Below, one piece after another: positions 26,388 to 35,613 of a stretch of DNA of 64,000 nucleotides. Within the stretch, counting starts at the first letter, position 1. Every line of letters starts with the position of its first letter. Made by a program: the position numbers and the translations under genes. The notes under the pieces were generated by a model. The model worked only from the letters and a program-made list of their open reading frames with translations. It did no database searches and was not told the DNA's origin. Source of the stretch: Rhizobium sp. 16-488-2b (GTDB lineage: Bacteria; Pseudomonadota; Alphaproteobacteria; Rhizobiales; Rhizobiaceae); NCBI RefSeq assembly GCF_017741815.1, contig NZ_JAGHMF010000034.1, forward strand, positions 558,001 through 622,000, in the 5' to 3' direction.

Positions 26388-26741
26388 ATGAAACCGCTCT
26401 TTTCAATCGCAGCGCCCCTGGCGCTCGTGACGCAGCTGGCGTTGACGCCGATCGCGTTGGCGCAGGAGCCGGTGGTCGGTGTGTGGAAGACGCAGGTCGG
26501 AACGACGGCGACGATTGCGGAATGCGGCAATGGCTATTGCATCACCATGAAGACCGGCGATCATGCCGGCCAGAAGATTGGCTCGTTTACCGGCGAGAAC
26601 GGCAATTTCACCGGAACGATCATCGAGCCCGACAGCAAGAAGACGTTTGATGGCGTGCTGACCGTCTCCGGCGACACCGTGAAGATGCGCGGCTGCACGA
26701 TGAAGGTCATCTGCCGCTCGCTGATCTGGACGCGCCTCTAA
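26388..26741 (+). CDS. DUF2147-type exported protein
   Basis: This 117-residue protein has a signal peptide (cleavage near ALA-QE). Its mature part opens 'PVVGVWKTQVGTTATIAECGNGYCITM', the pattern of the DUF2147 family: small periplasmic beta proteins that begin with a Gly-x-Trp segment and carry paired cysteines. Function is unknown for the family. It ends one base before the stop of the convergent gene. Confidence 0.8.
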   Translation: MKPLFSIAAPLALVTQLALTPIALAQEPVVGVWKTQVGTTATIAECGNGYCITMKTGDHAGQKIGSFTGENGNFTGTIIEPDSKKTFDGVLTVSGDTVKMRGCTMKVICRSLIWTRL

Positions 26742-26742
26742 G

Positions 26743-27048
26743 TTAGCGCCGCAGTCCCTCGATGACGGCCTGATATTCGTGAGCGAGCGAGATTGCCGCT
26801 TTTGCAACCACGGGATTGATCGAATTCCGATCAATCGCCTTTGAGCATGTCTCGAACAGTCCGCGCAGCTCGCATTCGATCTCGGACAGTTCGGGATATT
26901 GCTGCACAAGCACGTGCGGAAGCAGTTTTGCTTTCGTTTTCATGGATTTGGAACCGAACCATATATCCGGCGACGCGATCGTCGCGTTCAGGATGGCGGT
27001 TTCAAGCTGTCCGGTGGCACTCACGATGTCAGTGACCAAAGCCGTCAT
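26743..27048 (-). CDS. Hypothetical protein
   Basis: This 101-residue protein is predicted mostly helical and soluble. The ATG chosen has GGAGGGA about 5 bases upstream, much better than the longer frame start. The sequence includes 'GQLETAILNATIASPDIWFG' and 'YPELSEIECELRGLFETCSKAIDRN'. I do not recognise the family. It converges with the DUF2147 gene and is divergent from the autotransporter. Confidence 0.6.
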   Translation of the reverse strand: MTALVTDIVSATGQLETAILNATIASPDIWFGSKSMKTKAKLLPHVLVQQYPELSEIECELRGLFETCSKAIDRNSINPVVAKAAISLAHEYQAVIEGLRR

Positions 27049-27182
27049 TCTTCCCTCCAAGCAAAGAACCCGGAGATGACGATGCATATCTCGTGCCAAG
27101 CGCCATTTGTCGCCCGCGGATCGGCTCGATAGCGTTCCGGCGCCGATGCGCGGCAGCCATCGAAATTTACCATCAGGATAAA

Positions 27183-29810
27183 TTGGCCTCCCCAAGCTGC
27201 GATTTCGGTACACATCCATTAGACAATTCGCAAATACTTGCTTACGCTGAGATTCTGGGCAGAGGGGACACGTCCATTATCAATCGTTGGCGCTTATTTC
27301 GTCATCGCAAGACCGGCCACCGCGAGCATATCGCCGGGGCGGCGCACCCCCACAATTGCCTCCAAGTTTCGCTGGCACTTCTGCTTTGCACCGCCGCCTT
27401 CTTGGCGCCGGCACATTCACAGGGACAAGAGCGCGTCCCGTACGACGTCGCGCCGGGCACCACACTTTCGGGTGGCGCCGGGGGCGCGGGTGGTGCGGCT
27501 TCAGGCTCGCCGGGATCCACCGGCGGCGCCGGCGGTGCGGGCGGCCCTGGGTTCCTCGCAACTGTCCCGACCGCGATCACGATCGGCACAGGCGCGACGG
27601 TCACGGGCGGCGCCGGCGGAGCCGGTGGATCGGGCGGCCTCTTTGGCACGCCTGGGGCGGCGGGCGCGGGTGGCGTCGGCATTATCGGCCGCGACCTTTC
27701 GATCATAAATGGTGGCGCGATCAGTGGCGGCTTGAGCGGCGATGGCGCCACGCGCGCGGACGGCTTGCAGACCGGCGGCTCGACCTTTCTCGGGTTTTCG
27801 ACCGGCGCGACGCTGCTTGGCGGCATCCTGATTTCAGACGGCGAACTGGCCGTCGGCGCAAGCAACACGACCATATCCGGCGCGATCAGGGGCGGCGGCG
27901 CGCTGACGCTGCAAAGCGGCCTGCTCACCTTTGGCGGAGCGAACAGCTACACTGGAGATACCACGATCAAATCCGCCGCCACCTTGCAGGCGGGTGCGGA
28001 CAATGTGCTGTCGCCGACGAGTGGCTTTGTGGTCAACGGCAGCCTCGACCTCGTGGGGCATGTGGCGACGATCGGCTCGCTCGCGGGTTCCGGAGACGTC
28101 GGCACGTCGGGCGGTGCGGCGACACTGACCATCGACACGGCGGCGTGGCGGCAAGTCGCGTTTATGGGCAGCTTCTCGGCCGGTCCGCTTGGTATCGTCA
28201 AGACCGGCGCCGGGACACAGGTTTTTTCGGGAACGGCGGCCTATACCGGCGCGACAATCGTCAATGGCGGCACCCTGGCGATCAACGGCATGGACCTGTC
28301 GAGCTCCAGTTCGCTCACGGTCAATTCCAGCGGCACGATCGCCGGCTATGACAGCACCTTGCCGTCGACGACGGTAAACGCGGGCGGCTTCATCTCGCCC
28401 GGCAGCACCGGGCACGATATCGGCGTGCTCTCCATCGCGGGCAATCTGCTGTTGGCGCCCGGCGCGACCTATCGCGCGGACATCGGCTATGTAGGCAGCG
28501 TGGGGACCAGCGATCTTCTCGACGTTACGGGCGTGGCCACCATCGGCGGCTCGTCGCTCAATCTCGTCGGCTCCTTCTTTCGTCCGGCGCGCTATACGCT
28601 GATCACGGCGACCGGCGGCGTCAGCGGTCTCTTCGCCAACACGCCGCAACAACTTCCGCTGGCCGAGCTCGCCTTCGCCTACGATGCCTCCAGCGGCTAT
28701 CTCGACGTGACCTATAACGGCCAGCCCATCACATCCGCCATCGCGGCGCGAAGCTTCGCGCGGATCGGGACGGGAACCGGCGTGCAGTCATTGGGCTCGG
28801 GCAATCCCGTTTTCGACGCCATCGTTGGGCAGGTCTCCACGACTGCCATCGACACCGCCCTCGATCAGCTCTCCGGCCAGAGCTACGCGTCCATCCGCTC
28901 CTCGATGATCGACGACAGCCGATTCATCAGGGACACACTCAACGACCGGCTCTATGGAACCGCGCAGACAGCGCGGAGCGAAGAGACCGCGAACGGCTTC
29001 TGGCTTCAAGGTGTCGGCTCATGGGCCAACCGCGACGCAACCTCGGAAGCATCCGCTCTTGACCGCTCCATCGGTGGCTTCTTCCTCGGCGGCGATGGTG
29101 AAATGAGCGATACTGTGAGGATTGGCCTCGCCGGCGGCTACAGCAGATCGTCTTTCGACGATGACGGCCGCAATACCCGCGCGAACAGTGACGACTGGTA
29201 CATCGCGGCCTACGCTGGAGCGGACTTCGGCCAGGTCAGGGTCAGAGGCGGCGTTGCCTACACCTGGCACGACCTCGATACGACACGCGATGTCGTCTTC
29301 CCAGGCTTCAACGAGAGGCTCTCGGCCGATTATTCGGCGGCGACGGCGCAGATCTTCGGTGAAGCCGGCTATGCGATCGACCTCGGCCAGGCAACGCTGG
29401 AACCATTCGCCGGGGCCGCCTACGTCAACGTGCGCTCCAATGGTTTCAACGAAACTGGCGGGGATGCCGCGCTCCGGGTGGACGACGGCAACGACAATGT
29501 CGGGCTCACCACCTTGGGGCTACGAACCACGTCGGCCTTTTCCATCGAGGATGTTACCGTCGAAGCCAGAGGGATGGTCGGCTGGCGCTATGCCTTCGGC
29601 GACCTCGCGCCGGTCGACGTCGTCGCCTTTTCCGGCGGCTCGTCCTTCGGCGTGACCGGGCTCACAGCAACCAGGAATGCGGCGCTCATCGAGCTCGGCT
29701 TCGATGCCCTTGTTTCCGACAATACGAGACTCGGCCTGTCATACAATGCGGCCTTGTCGCGGGACGCTATCGATCAGGGTGTGAATGCGCGGCTGATGGT
29801 GACGTTCTGA
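27183..29810 (+). CDS. Autotransporter with glycine-rich passenger and outer-membrane beta-barrel
   Basis: The frame runs about 875 codons. A basic stretch (RWRLFRHRKTGHRE) and hydrophobic core (VSLALLLCTAAFLAPAHSQ) form an unusually long signal peptide. A Gly/Ala-rich passenger start (repeated GGAGGAGG) follows, then beta-helix passenger repeats with an autotransporter-associated repeat ('GAGTQVFSGTAAYTGATIVNGGTLAING'). The last 270 residues or so are a barrel ending '…NARLMVTF' with the terminal Phe expected of outer-membrane barrels. No ATG lies near the signal peptide. The TTG after AGGA is used here; a GTG 30 codons upstream and a non-standard ATT after AGAGGGG are alternatives. The role is probably adhesion or aggregation, inferred from the family. 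Confidence 0.8.
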   Translation: MASPSCDFGTHPLDNSQILAYAEILGRGDTSIINRWRLFRHRKTGHREHIAGAAHPHNCLQVSLALLLCTAAFLAPAHSQGQERVPYDVAPGTTLSGGAGGAGGAASGSPGSTGGAGGAGGPGFLATVPTAITIGTGATVTGGAGGAGGSGGLFGTPGAAGAGGVGIIGRDLSIINGGAISGGLSGDGATRADGLQTGGSTFLGFSTGATLLGGILISDGELAVGASNTTISGAIRGGGALTLQSGLLTFGGANSYTGDTTIKSAATLQAGADNVLSPTSGFVVNGSLDLVGHVATIGSLAGSGDVGTSGGAATLTIDTAAWRQVAFMGSFSAGPLGIVKTGAGTQVFSGTAAYTGATIVNGGTLAINGMDLSSSSSLTVNSSGTIAGYDSTLPSTTVNAGGFISPGSTGHDIGVLSIAGNLLLAPGATYRADIGYVGSVGTSDLLDVTGVATIGGSSLNLVGSFFRPARYTLITATGGVSGLFANTPQQLPLAELAFAYDASSGYLDVTYNGQPITSAIAARSFARIGTGTGVQSLGSGNPVFDAIVGQVSTTAIDTALDQLSGQSYASIRSSMIDDSRFIRDTLNDRLYGTAQTARSEETANGFWLQGVGSWANRDATSEASALDRSIGGFFLGGDGEMSDTVRIGLAGGYSRSSFDDDGRNTRANSDDWYIAAYAGADFGQVRVRGGVAYTWHDLDTTRDVVFPGFNERLSADYSAATAQIFGEAGYAIDLGQATLEPFAGAAYVNVRSNGFNETGGDAALRVDDGNDNVGLTTLGLRTTSAFSIEDVTVEARGMVGWRYAFGDLAPVDVVAFSGGSSFGVTGLTATRNAALIELGFDALVSDNTRLGLSYNAALSRDAIDQGVNARLMVTF

Positions 29811-29885
29811 TAATCTGAGAGTTCCGCTCCCGCTGCCGCCTCTCAAAGATCGACATAGCCCACCCTCCGACGCTGATCGGATGGT

Positions 29886-31262
29886 TTATCCGAGGAGCTC
29901 GTATTGCTTCGCAATCTCAGCAGTGGTCTTTTCGAGGCCAGGGTAGATTGTGCTGGACTTGATGTTTAGCTTGGCCAACTGCTCAAGGATCGACTGCTTG
30001 TTTCTCACCGTGACGCGCCTGATGTTAAGCCCGCTGTGCCCGGTCTCAGGAAGGACAGCGTCTTTACCAAAGATGAGAAAGGCGCCTGATTGCGACAAGA
30101 TGCGCTCATGTGTGCTTCGGGCGCGAACGAATTGAATGCTCTCCAGATCGCTTGGCACTATGCGGGCCTCGAAATACGGCTTCTCGCGTCTGATGAAGTG
30201 CAGCAGCCTCCCGCATTCAGGTAGTAGGTTGAACGCCTCGAGGGACCGGCCGGTGTCCAAGCGATCTTTCGCTTGCTCCTCGAGCATCGCGAGGTTTGCG
30301 ATGCAGCTAACAGTGTCGGACTCGAAGAAGCGAACTTGCTCCTTTGGCGTCGTTAGGATGATGACCTCCCCGTCTATTTCGTGATTGGATTGGTCGAATT
30401 TGGCCGTGGAGCAGCAAAAATAAAGCCCCACCAGCGGATTCGACGTCACGTCGAGCAGTCGTGTTGGCAGTCCAAAATGCTGCATGCGGACAAGTCGATC
30501 CAGCATATACGCGTCACTGCTGAACGCAGAGGACTGGGCACTCAAGAGTTCCAGTATCATGCGCGCTTCGTTCTGAAGATATCTATACTCGCCCGAGGCC
30601 GTCTTCCGATAGAGGGATGGCTCGAGCTTGTAGCGTGAGTCCGAGTGGCCCCGATAGAAAACCTCGTGATCAGGAGGCACCTGCAACGTCATCACGACCT
30701 GCATGAACTGTTCAAGGTTCTCGACAACGGTGGATGCTGGCCTTGGCTCCACTGGCAACGGTGGAGCTGGGTTCAACGGCACTGCGAGGCTCGGCGCCGG
30801 GGCAGGCCAATCTTCATTTTCAGTCAGAAGATCGGCTGCCCGCAGCGCGCCGACAACATCATGGCTCTTGACTGCCCAATGGCTTCGATGGATCTCGAGC
30901 TTTCCCATCCCGAAGGCGTTCTCGAACGGCTTGAGATCGGGAACTGTCCGAGGACCGAAATCGCGCTCGATCACGAAGGAATACCGGATCTCGGTGCTCT
31001 CGATGGACAAGGCGAAAACCCGACCGATCTTTACCCAAACTGTTCCGCCCGGCTTCTGTCGGTCCGACTGAAGTTCGGTCATGAATACCGTTGGGAGACC
31101 TGCGAGGCGCGCCAACGAGGAAGGGACCACGGGTGTGAACTGCCCCTCTATGTCGGGAATCGTATACTCAAACAGACGCGCTAGGGGAAAGGTTGCCGTG
31201 CGGATCGCATTGAGCGGCACCTGCCAGTCAGACCCGTCGTACAACATTATGAGGTTGAACAA
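29886..31262 (-). CDS. FRG-domain protein
   Basis: This 458-residue protein contains an FRG domain at about residues 183-290, named for the motif seen here as FYRGHSD (202-208). The domain continues with 'YKLEPSLYRK' and 'LVRMQHFGLPTRLLDVTSNPLVGLYF'. The first 150 residues match nothing I recognise and are joined by a Pro-rich linker. FRG proteins are scattered, mobile and of uncertain biochemistry; some lie in phage-defence regions. The likely start is TTG with AAGGA about 10 bases upstream. Base composition is visibly less GC-rich than the neighbours and AT-rich DNA lies just upstream, suggesting recent acquisition. Confidence 0.8.
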   Translation of the reverse strand: MFNLIMLYDGSDWQVPLNAIRTATFPLARLFEYTIPDIEGQFTPVVPSSLARLAGLPTVFMTELQSDRQKPGGTVWVKIGRVFALSIESTEIRYSFVIERDFGPRTVPDLKPFENAFGMGKLEIHRSHWAVKSHDVVGALRAADLLTENEDWPAPAPSLAVPLNPAPPLPVEPRPASTVVENLEQFMQVVMTLQVPPDHEVFYRGHSDSRYKLEPSLYRKTASGEYRYLQNEARMILELLSAQSSAFSSDAYMLDRLVRMQHFGLPTRLLDVTSNPLVGLYFCCSTAKFDQSNHEIDGEVIILTTPKEQVRFFESDTVSCIANLAMLEEQAKDRLDTGRSLEAFNLLPECGRLLHFIRREKPYFEARIVPSDLESIQFVRARSTHERILSQSGAFLIFGKDAVLPETGHSGLNIRRVTVRNKQSILEQLAKLNIKSSTIYPGLEKTTAEIAKQYELLG

Positions 31263-31783
31263 GGCGTCAATTCCTTTCGGGGCGGTCGTCGACCGATAAC
31301 ATCGGATACGTGGGCACCATAGGCAGCATAAGGAGAACGACCGTTATCTCGCAACCAACAGGCCCGATGTGTTGAGGTCCCAATGCCAGATCGCCGCGCC
31401 CACAATCGCCGGTATTGCGTCTCCGCTCGAGATTGGGGAGGGCCTGCTTCTCGTAGTGCAGTCGTTCTGTTGACGTTGGCAGGCATAGCATAAATTGCAA
31501 GCAATTTTGAATGCACGCGCTCTTATCCTTTGGGCGGCGTGCGGCTAGCTGTCGTCAGCCGGCGTTGGAATAAAGCGTCTGGTGCGGCAATTGAGTCAGT
31601 AAATAACTATTTAGATACAAAATATCATGATTTAAAAACAATTAGATAGGTTAATTTTTGGCAATCCAGCCGGATCGTCCGATCTTGACAGCATATCGCT
31701 TTCGCTGTCTGTCTTGTCACGAGGAGTGCGGTGAAGCCTGATAGATCTGGGTTTCGCGCTGCAAGTGAGGAGGACGCGTTTCT
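31263..31783. other. Gene-free, partly AT-rich intergenic region
   Basis: No convincing gene is seen in this stretch of about 520 bases. Its right half, around 31560-31670, is strongly AT-rich compared with the rest of the window and probably carries the promoter of the two Gfo/Idh/MocA genes. Short frames here lack ribosome sites and family resemblance. The composition fits a boundary of acquired DNA containing the FRG gene. Confidence 0.5.
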
Positions 31784-32815
31784 ATGTTGAGATTTGCCGT
31801 TGTCGGGATCGACCATGGGCATACCTTCGATCACGTGAAGGGATTGCTGGCCGCTGGCGCCGAATTCGTCGGCTATTGCCCGAAGACATCCGTTCCCGCC
31901 ATTCGCGAGATGTTCGAGAAGACCTATCCCGATGCGCCACAGATCGACCGCGAACAATTGCTCGCCGATCCCTCGATCGACGTGATCTGCATCGCGGCGA
32001 TCCCGGCCGATCGCGCGGATCTCGCCATCCGCGCCATGAAATCCGGCAAGGACGTGATGTCCGACAAGCCCGGCGTGACGACATCGGCGCAGCTGCAGGC
32101 GGTGAAGGACACGATGGCCGAGACGGGCCGCATCTTCTCGATCTGCTTTTCCGAACGCCACTGCGTGCGCTCGGCCGTAAAGGCCGGCAAGCTGGTCCAA
32201 TCTGGCGCCATCGGCACGGTCATCCAGACGCTCGGCATGGGGCCACACCGGCTGCAACTGCCGACCCGGCCCGACTGGTTCTTCGACCCGGAGAAATTCG
32301 GCGGCATCATCGTCGATATCGCCTCGCACCAGGTCGACCAGTTCCTGTTCTACACCGGCTCGACATCGGCCACGGTCGCCGCAAGCTCGGTCGGCAATTT
32401 CGGCATGCCCGACCGACCGGCCTTCCAGGATTTCGGCGAGGTGCTCCTGCGCTCCGACAAGGGCTCCGGCTACATCCGCGTCGATTGGTTCACACCCGAG
32501 GCCTTGCCGACATGGGGCGACGGTCGCCTCACCATTTTGGGGACAGAAGGCTATATCGAGCTGCGCAAGTACATCGACATCACCGGCCGTCCCGGCAAGG
32601 ATCACCTCTTCCTCGTCAACGGCAAGGAGATGACGCACATCGATTGCAGCGACGAGAAGCTCGATTATTTCGAAGCGTTCCTGGCCGACGTGCGCGACCG
32701 TACGGAGACGGCGATGCCGCAGGCGCATGTCTACGAGGTCTGCCGGTTGTCGCTCGAGGCGCAGGCAAATGCGGTGAGGATCGGCCAAGGTCAAGCTCCG
32801 GTCGGAGGGCGCTGA
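31784..32815 (+). CDS. Gfo/Idh/MocA-family oxidoreductase
   Basis: This 343-residue NAD(P)-dependent enzyme has an N-terminal Rossmann fold ('LRFAVVGIDHGHTFDHVKGL'). The usual EKP motif is replaced by DKP ('MSDKPGVT', about residues 89-91). GAGGA lies about 14 bases before the ATG. Its stop is one base before the start of a second enzyme of the same family, so the two form a pair. Substrates of this family are mostly sugars and inositols; the one here is unknown. Confidence 0.85.
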   Translation: MLRFAVVGIDHGHTFDHVKGLLAAGAEFVGYCPKTSVPAIREMFEKTYPDAPQIDREQLLADPSIDVICIAAIPADRADLAIRAMKSGKDVMSDKPGVTTSAQLQAVKDTMAETGRIFSICFSERHCVRSAVKAGKLVQSGAIGTVIQTLGMGPHRLQLPTRPDWFFDPEKFGGIIVDIASHQVDQFLFYTGSTSATVAASSVGNFGMPDRPAFQDFGEVLLRSDKGSGYIRVDWFTPEALPTWGDGRLTILGTEGYIELRKYIDITGRPGKDHLFLVNGKEMTHIDCSDEKLDYFEAFLADVRDRTETAMPQAHVYEVCRLSLEAQANAVRIGQGQAPVGGR

Positions 32816-32816
32816 G

Positions 32817-33896
32817 ATGAGCAGGAAGTTTCGCGTCGGCGTGATCGGCGCCGGCATCGCTGCGCGCCATTTGTCCGGCTTCGGATGGAACAAGGAGCTG
32901 TTCGACGTCGCGGTCCTTTGCTCGCTCGATGCCGATCGCGGCAAGGCGCTTTGCGAGGAGTTCGGCATCCCTGAATACACGCAGGATGCCGAGGCGATGA
33001 TCGCCCGCGCCGATCTCGATATCATCGACATCTGCACACCGCCGAGCTCCCATTTCGAGCTCTGCCGCAAAGCGATCGAGGCGGGCAAGCATGTGATCTG
33101 CGAGAAGCCGTTGTTCGGTTCGATTGCCGAAGTGGACGAGATGGCCGGCATCGTGGCGAGGGCCAACGGGCCGCAGCTGATGCCAATCTTCCAGTATCGC
33201 TATGGCTCCGGTCTTCAAAAGCTGAAGATGCTGATCGAGCTCGGGCTCACCGGCGAGGCTTTCCTGACGACGATCGAGACCCATTGGTGGCGCGGGCCTG
33301 ACTATTACGCGGTGCCCTGGCGCAGCAAATGGGCAACCGAACTTGGCGGTGGCCTGCTCGGCCACGCCATCCATGCCCATGACATGCTGAACTATATCCA
33401 CGGCCCATGCGCCGAGCTCTTTTCCTTCGGCGCCACATTGGTCAACCCGATCGAGGTCGAGGATACGGCCGCGCTCTCGGTGAAAATGAAAAACGGATCG
33501 CTCGCCAGCCTGTCGATGACGCTCGGTTCGCGCGAGGAGATTTCGCGCCTGCGCTTCTGCTTCCGCGATCTGGTGGCCGAAAGCATCATCGAGCCCTACA
33601 CGATGGGCCGCGATCCCTGGAGCTTCAAAGCGGGCAACGATGAGCACCAGCAGAAGGTGGATGCGGCGCTCGCCCGCTACGAGGTCCAGGAGGACGGCTA
33701 TACCCGCCAGTTCGAGCTCTTCCATCAGGCGCTGGTCCGTAACGAAGAACCGCCGGTGACGCTTGCCGACGCTCGCAATTCGCTGGAACTGGTCACCGCC
33801 GCCTACCACTCGCAACGCACCGGCCTTCCGACATCCCTGCCGATCCTTCCCGACCACCCGCTCTACCGCTCCTGGCTGCCAGAAGAGGCCCGCTAG
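32817..33896 (+). CDS. Gfo/Idh/MocA-family oxidoreductase
   Basis: This 359-residue enzyme has the Rossmann motif 'RVGVIGAGIAARHL' and an intact EKP ('HVICEKPLFG', about 99). It is co-transcribed with a second Gfo/Idh/MocA gene immediately upstream. Paired enzymes of this type often perform successive oxidation and reduction on one sugar, as in inositol or keto-sugar pathways. No transporter or regulator is adjacent to help name the substrate. Confidence 0.85.
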   Translation: MSRKFRVGVIGAGIAARHLSGFGWNKELFDVAVLCSLDADRGKALCEEFGIPEYTQDAEAMIARADLDIIDICTPPSSHFELCRKAIEAGKHVICEKPLFGSIAEVDEMAGIVARANGPQLMPIFQYRYGSGLQKLKMLIELGLTGEAFLTTIETHWWRGPDYYAVPWRSKWATELGGGLLGHAIHAHDMLNYIHGPCAELFSFGATLVNPIEVEDTAALSVKMKNGSLASLSMTLGSREEISRLRFCFRDLVAESIIEPYTMGRDPWSFKAGNDEHQQKVDAALARYEVQEDGYTRQFELFHQALVRNEEPPVTLADARNSLELVTAAYHSQRTGLPTSLPILPDHPLYRSWLPEEAR

Positions 33897-34038
33897 CAGG
33901 GAGAGACGATCGCGATCAAGCTTAACCGATAATATTGCGACGGGGACGACGAAAGTCGCGCCGAAGTAACGACTTGCTAAGCTCCATTTGTCAGCCTCGG
34001 ATCCATTGATTTTCATAATCCGTTGTTCGAGGTCTTTC

Positions 34039-34293
34039 ATGTTTTTGAGTAAAGACGATTGGATCAACCAGCGTGCCTATGCGCTGTGGGAAGCGGAAGG
34101 TCGGCCCGACGGGCGCGGCGGGGCGCATTGGCAACAGGCGGCCCGCGAGTATCAGTTGCTGGAGCGGACGCGGGCCTCCGCCGATGGCAGCGACCTGATA
34201 GAACGCTTGAAGACGATGGGCCGGATGATGCGTGAAGCGGACCGCGACGACCGAGCCGAGACACCGGAAAATTCAGCTTCCTCGCGCCGTTAA
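34039..34293 (+). CDS. DUF2934-domain protein
   Basis: This 84-residue protein carries the DUF2934 pattern 'INQRAYALWEAEGRPDGRGGAHWQQAAREY' at about residues 8-37. This short motif protein is common in rhizobia and has no known function. The ATG is chosen because GAGG lies about 6 bases upstream; a longer frame lacks one. The tail is acidic and hydrophilic. Confidence 0.8.
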   Translation: MFLSKDDWINQRAYALWEAEGRPDGRGGAHWQQAAREYQLLERTRASADGSDLIERLKTMGRMMREADRDDRAETPENSASSRR

Positions 34294-34481
34294 GCAAGAT
34301 GATCTGCCACGCCACGAAGTCGTCATTCGGCCATGCCGCGCGTTAAGGCTTCTTTAGGCATAATCATCTGTTTCCATTATAATTTAGTGGGAAAACGATC
34401 GCTAGAGTACAACGTCAACCTTTGCTGAAGAATATGCAAAGTCGAAGGCATGATCGCCTTCTTGCATGGCAGAGGCGGCGA

Positions 34482-35498
34482 ATGTTTTCATCGATTGTAC
34501 GCGAAGTGAGGTCTCGACTCACGGGACGCCTATCCGCTCGTCCTGATCGCCCCGAGATCGGCGCCGACGCGTGTTCCGCCGATAAGTCCGCCGAACTCGT
34601 CCACCTGAAGAAGCTGTTCGATCACTCGTCGCGCGCCGCCCGCATCGGTGTGTGGGAATGCAATCTCCCGGACGAGACGCTGGCATGGACCGACATGGTC
34701 TACGAGCTGTTCGACCTGCCGGTCGGCCACCCGCTCAGCCGCGACGAGACCGTCAAGCTCTATACCGAGCGGTCGCGCATCGAGCTGACCATGCTGCGCG
34801 ATCGAGCCATCAAGGAGCGATCCGGCTTCAGCCTCGACGCGGAGATCATCACGGCCAAGGGCAACCATCGCTGGATCCGCATCACCGCCACGGTCGAATG
34901 CGAGGGCGACCAGCCGGTCCGCATCTTCGGGATGAAGCAGGACATCACGGCCGAGAAGAAGCTTTTCGACGAGATTCGCTATCTGGCGGAGTTCGACCTC
35001 CTGACCAACCTGCCGAACCGCGTCCAGTTCCAATCCACCTTCGAGAGGCTGTGCGCGACCGAGGCCTCCAGGCAAAGCGTGGCGTTGTTCCTCATCGATC
35101 TCGACGGCTTCAAGCAGGTCAACGACCGCCTCGGCCATCAGGCCGGAGACCAATGCCTGCGCGTTGCGGCCAATTGCCTGCGGTCCGTGCTCGGCGGCGC
35201 CGAGCTCGTGGCGCGCATCGGTGGTGACGAATTCGCGGTGCTTCATCGCTATGGGTCGAGCGACGAGGCGGCCCGCATCGCGAGCTCCATCGTCACTGCG
35301 CTTGCCGCTTCCTGCGACGAGGATGGCCGGCATATCGGCATCGGCGGCTCGGTCGGCGTGGCGCTGGCGGCGGGCTATCTCGCACCGAAGGACATCTTCG
35401 CGGCGGCCGACGGCGCGCTCTACGCCGCCAAGAGCGGAGGCCGCAACCGCTTCAGCCTCGCGCATCCGTCGTTTGCGTCGCAGACCCACGCGGCTTAA
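34482..35498 (+). CDS. PAS-GGDEF diguanylate cyclase
   Basis: This protein of about 338 residues has a PAS domain (about 45-160, with 'ARIGVWECNLPDETLAWTD') and a GGDEF domain (about 165-325). The GGDEF sequence at 247-251 (RIGGDEFAVL) is intact, so it should make cyclic di-GMP. The RxxD inhibitory site upstream of GGDEF is absent (GAEL instead), so product inhibition at that site is unlikely. No EAL domain or membrane segment is visible. The ATG chosen follows AGAGGCGG; starts at 34422 (TTG) or 34434 are alternatives. Confidence 0.88.
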   Translation: MFSSIVREVRSRLTGRLSARPDRPEIGADACSADKSAELVHLKKLFDHSSRAARIGVWECNLPDETLAWTDMVYELFDLPVGHPLSRDETVKLYTERSRIELTMLRDRAIKERSGFSLDAEIITAKGNHRWIRITATVECEGDQPVRIFGMKQDITAEKKLFDEIRYLAEFDLLTNLPNRVQFQSTFERLCATEASRQSVALFLIDLDGFKQVNDRLGHQAGDQCLRVAANCLRSVLGGAELVARIGGDEFAVLHRYGSSDEAARIASSIVTALAASCDEDGRHIGIGGSVGVALAAGYLAPKDIFAAADGALYAAKSGGRNRFSLAHPSFASQTHAA

Positions 35499-35613
35499 GG
35501 CACGGGCAACTTCCCCCAGATTGTGTGATCAGGCGCAGCCGCTTGCGGCTTTCCACGGCATGCGCTTTTGGGCTAACAGCTTGGCATCGACATGATCCAA
35601 CGAGCACCAATAC

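Noticed and set aside
31300..31520. Short frames on both strands in the gap upstream of the Gfo/Idh/MocA pair
   Set aside because: They have no ribosome sites, no family resemblance and overlap each other in antisense. They were not called as genes.
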